The position numbers were made by a program, and so were the translations under genes. The notes under the pieces are model-generated. The model did no database searches. It worked only from the letters and a program-made list of their open reading frames with translations, and was not told the origin of the DNA. Of a stretch of DNA of 45,724 bases, positions 42,841-45,724 are shown in pieces (the stretch's first letter is position 1; each line of letters starts with the position of its first letter). Source of the stretch: Nemertoderma westbladi (Eukaryota > Xenacoelomorpha > Nemertodermatida > Nemertodermatidae); assembly GCA_032718475.1 (NCBI GenBank), contig JAUCBJ010000869.1, positions 1 through 45,724 of the forward strand, read 5' to 3'.

Positions 42841-42984
42841 TTATTCGAATTTGATTGGTGTATACCGGTAGGTCTTAGTACTTAATCAGGGACTGCAGCC
42901 CTGAATTTTTATTGAGATTCTACTTATTTCTGTCGGTTTTATTTACTAGTAGGCTAATATTGAGCAGAAGGCGTGTGACCCTGC

Positions 42985-43565
42985 TCAGATTGTTCAGATA
43001 ATTGTAGGCTGAGCTGCTGTCTGACTGTTGTTGAGTTTGGAGAGATTACGGCGTGTGTAGAGTTTGTCTGATAAAGTGCCGTTAGTAAGTTGGGGCAGCC
43101 ATATGCTGTAAGGTCAATCCCCTCTTAAAGAATAAGTCGTACTACCGTGTTAGAACGCATACTAACTAACAGTTTCAGAGTCTGCATATACTGTAGTTTA
43201 TTTAGGCTTGATCGTGGTCTGCCAGCATTTTGGCTTGTGTTTGTTTGTGTAGTCTGTTCAGGTACCGTAATAGTTATTACTCAGATATTTTGTAGGCTGG
43301 ATTGTTGTCTAGCTATTTTTAGGTCTGAAGGGATTGCTGCGTGTGTAGAGTTGTCTGATAAAGTGCCGTTAGTAAGTTGGGGCAGCCATATGCTGTAAGG
43401 TCAATCCCCTCTTAAAGAATAAGTCGTACTACCGTGTTAGAACGCATACTAACTAACAGTTTCAGAATCTGCACATACTGTAGTTTGTTTAGGCTTGATA
43501 GTAGTCTGCCAGCGTTTGGTTTGTATTTTGTTTGAGTATTCTGTACGGGTAGCGTAATATTTATT
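42985..43565 (+). repeat. 287-bp tandem duplication
   Basis: CTGATAAAGTGCCGTTAGTA at 43068 recurs at 43355. The units are near identical over their first 130 bases and more diverged later. The open frame at 43147-43398 crosses the unit border and is not credible as a gene. Confidence 0.9.
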
Positions 43566-44500
43566 ATTCAGAGTTTATGCGATTATTCGCAACATTCATG
43601 TCCCCAAGTTTATTCCTACAGTAATTGTGCTTGTTATACATACCGTTATAGTTAAATTAACCCCGGTACTACACGGGCTGCTTGGCGTAGGACAAGACTG
43701 GTGACTTTGTGCTTCGGTCACTCCAGCAGATGCCGTGGTTCTTTTAACTGTTCAAGTATATTTAACTACTGATTATTTGTTATACCGGTACTTGTACCTA
43801 ATTTAGGGTTTAGTGTACAGTGCTTTCCGGAGTAATTAGTGTGGGCAGTATATTTGTGTTGTAAAGTGGTTGATAGGCACATTCGCTAGCTCTATTAACT
43901 TCTAGGTAGGAACACTCCGTGATACATAACGTAGTACCTATAGCGATACGGTTATAGGTCGTCAGGCGGTGGTATTTTCCTATCTGGACAGTGCAATATA
44001 TATTTACTACTACTTATTATTTCAAATACCGTAGTACCCTGTCCGTTGTAATAACCAGAATTCTAACCCTTTGTTAGGCTGGTTTGTAGACTTCCTGTAA
44101 AATTACCCTAAAAATTTCGTACGTAATATTTTGTTGTGTTTTAATTAGAGAATTAATCTCACCCATATCGTAAGTAATTTGTAGTATTAAGTAACTTAGG
44201 TAAATTAGAATTATCAGTTTTAGTGTCTCAATAAGTAACACTTCACTGAGAGCGCACAGCTTCTGTGTAGTGATTCCCCCAGAAATAATAACATTTATTT
44301 CAAATATCGACAAACCCATTTTAAACGGGTATATATCTATTATAAATCAACTCAAACGATTTATAGATAGTAGGCCTGCCATACAACAACTAGGTCTCAA
44401 TATCAGTTGGACTACTGCTTAAATAACGGTAATAAAGTAAGTTAAAGTAACCAAGTAACGTTAAAATATTCAGAAATTCAATTATTCTAAAAATAATTGA
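43566..44500. other. Non-coding stretch before the unknown open frame
   Basis: No gene seen. The 81-codon frame at 44074-44319 (minus) is hydrophobic and not recognised. Confidence 0.4.
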
Positions 44501-44765
44501 CATACCGGTATTTACCATAGGCTTATTATATTTATTTCTATAAATTTGAGCTGAAATCATACCGGTATTCTGTAATTAATTCTAGTCCATAATTATACTT
44601 ATATACTATAAGTGTAAGCTGTATACCGGTATTCACGATAGGCCTATTATATATTTATATATATTTGTGCTAAAATTATATACCGGTACTCTGTGACAAA
44701 TCTAGTCTGTAATAATACTTATATATATATTATAAGCATACCGGTATTCTAATATATTGTATATA
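44501..44765 (+). repeat. About 120-bp tandem repeat with ATACCGGTAT
   Basis: ATACCGGTAT recurs at 44502, 44623 and 44738. The units share TAGGC.TATTATAT, TGTGCTAAAATTAT and TCTAGTC.ATAAT.ATACTTATA words. Unit lengths are 121 and 115. Confidence 0.85.
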
Positions 44766-44884
44766 TATCACGTTACACTGAGTAACGGTATCGGTAATAA
44801 ATCGCTAGGCTTGCGGTCATACTGAATTACCAGACTTGCTTTAACTGAAACTATAGTAGTAGACATTCAACTGTATAGCTAAAC

Positions 44885-45724
44885 ATGTCTGACACTCAGC
44901 AAAACCTGTCAGACAATCTGATCGATACAACTATCTGTGACTCAGATAGGAGTGTGGAGCGATTAAGAAAGGAGTTCAGCTCACCTCCTACTGCAAAAAA
45001 GGTCATCCCTCCAGTAGTATCAGACCCTAGGCTAATCCACCATAGGTCCATCATAGGCACTCGGGCACAGGTCAAACGGAACCAAGAGGAAGTTGTCCTA
45101 TCGCAGCAACATCTTGGTCAAGAACCTACTTCCCAGCGACCCGATAGCTCCAGTAGTTCGGATACTGTAGAGCTGACCCCCGAAGGCGGAGTGCAGATGG
45201 CTGTTACAGTCTACTCAGACCCCCTTCTTACCCTTCCTGCTGCAGTGCTAACTACTATATTCATTGCGGTGGAGGAACATCAAGCCGACTGGGCGAGGAA
45301 TAAGCGAGCGACCCAAGATAATTATGCTGGATACGCCAGGGAAGAATTAATGTCTATTGTCGAGTCACAATGGAACTTTCCCGGACTCGGACTCCCGTTG
45401 GACCTGTCCGAGGCTACTTGGGAAGATATACACAGGATGGGAGTGGCAAAAGATACAATGGATCCAGCTGTTTGGAAGAGGTCGGCATCAGGATATGTGC
45501 AGGGATTCTTCGGCTCCTTGGAGCGATTGGAAGAACAACTGTTTCGACAACCTCAAGGACCTCAAGAGCAGGAAGAGCTGCTATACCAAGTACGTGAAAG
45601 AACCCTACGCATACGACTAATCCTCTCAGCCTTTGAGGAAACTTCCAAAAGAAGACAGGACACGTCGCTACAGGTTGCTGTCAAAACTTGGTTACATCAG
45701 GTAGATCTCAAAGTGCAGGAAACG
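44885..45724 (+). CDS. Unidentified open frame running off the window
   Basis: From ATG at 44885 the frame stays open for 280 codons to the last base. It is clearly GC-richer than its surroundings. It begins MSDTQQNLSDNLIDTTICDS, has a polar N-terminal region of about 105 residues with a serine cluster (DSSSSSDTVEL), then a helical, charged part with a tryptophan-bearing segment (EEHQADWARNK), SQWNFPGLGLPLDLSEATW, GYVQGFFGSLERLEEQLF, and a glutamine- and glutamate-rich helix (QGPQEQEELLYQVRE). No signal peptide or membrane segment is seen. I do not recognise the family. It could be the gag/ORF1 of a retroelement whose leader carries the tandem repeats upstream, or the first exon of a host gene. 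Confidence 0.65.
   Translation, partial: MSDTQQNLSDNLIDTTICDSDRSVERLRKEFSSPPTAKKVIPPVVSDPRLIHHRSIIGTRAQVKRNQEEVVLSQQHLGQEPTSQRPDSSSSSDTVELTPEGGVQMAVTVYSDPLLTLPAAVLTTIFIAVEEHQADWARNKRATQDNYAGYAREELMSIVESQWNFPGLGLPLDLSEATWEDIHRMGVAKDTMDPAVWKRSASGYVQGFFGSLERLEEQLFRQPQGPQEQEELLYQVRERTLRIRLILSAFEETSKRRQDTSLQVAVKTWLHQVDLKVQET

Noticed and set aside
45357-45620. Two overlapping frames at 45357-45620 and 45370-45597
   Set aside because: They are other-frame readings of the longer frame that is open from 44885 to the window edge.

Overview
The window is nuclear DNA of an invertebrate animal, probably marine, that cannot be placed more closely from sequence alone. It is AT-rich, has spliced genes with metazoan splice sites, encodes an M13 neprilysin and an SLC22-type transporter, and is heavily loaded with retrotransposons and DNA transposons. 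It also has unusually many G or C homopolymers of 13-24 nt and very frequent TACTGTA/TACAGTA words.

Host genes: (1) an intronless neprilysin-like ectopeptidase at 4633-6975 (+). (2) A five-exon gene at 11093-17956 (-) for a 354-residue IQ-motif protein. I assembled it by joining exons whose splice sites and phases all agree; its 5.1-kb first intron holds a 3.8-kb foldback transposon. (3) An intronless SLC22-like transporter at 35847-37445 (-). (4) A possible orphan first exon at 31455-31697 (-). (5) A 280-codon reading frame, open to the right edge of the window (44885-45724, +), that I do not recognise.

Mobile DNA makes up most of the rest. One LINE family has a 5'-truncated copy at 1305-2854, a longer copy at about 14241-15912, a short minus-strand tail at 29871-30151, and worn fragments near 3885 and 38645. 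A different LINE lies at about 9850-10850 (-). A third LINE family (minus strand) is cut in two, at about 24300-24731 and 31188-31420. A nearly complete Ty3/gypsy element of CsRn1-clade type occupies 18661-23836 (-), with matching LTRs and a GCGCA target duplication; it sits inside an older TTAA-flanked G-rich element.

The most striking region is 24300-31420, a nest of transposons. The third LINE is interrupted by a long-terminal-inverted-repeat element (24732-31187, 9-bp duplication). That element is in turn interrupted by a hAT-like MITE (25036-25453), a GGGGCCGTCC-ended MITE (25678-26067) and a Mutator-like element (26272-30917, 9-bp duplication). The Mutator-like element carries a TTAA-flanked piggyBac copy (26284-28361) and a LINE tail (29871-30151). 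Target duplications give the order of insertion. A second copy of the long-TIR element (12809-16603) carries different cargo, the LINE.

The right end (38.9-45 kb) has a 153-bp higher-order satellite with a worn inverted counterpart, then tandem repeats of 38, 287 and about 120 bp leading up to the unidentified open frame. No tRNA, rRNA or CRISPR array is supported; there is one tRNA-like, SINE-like head near 33.4 kb.
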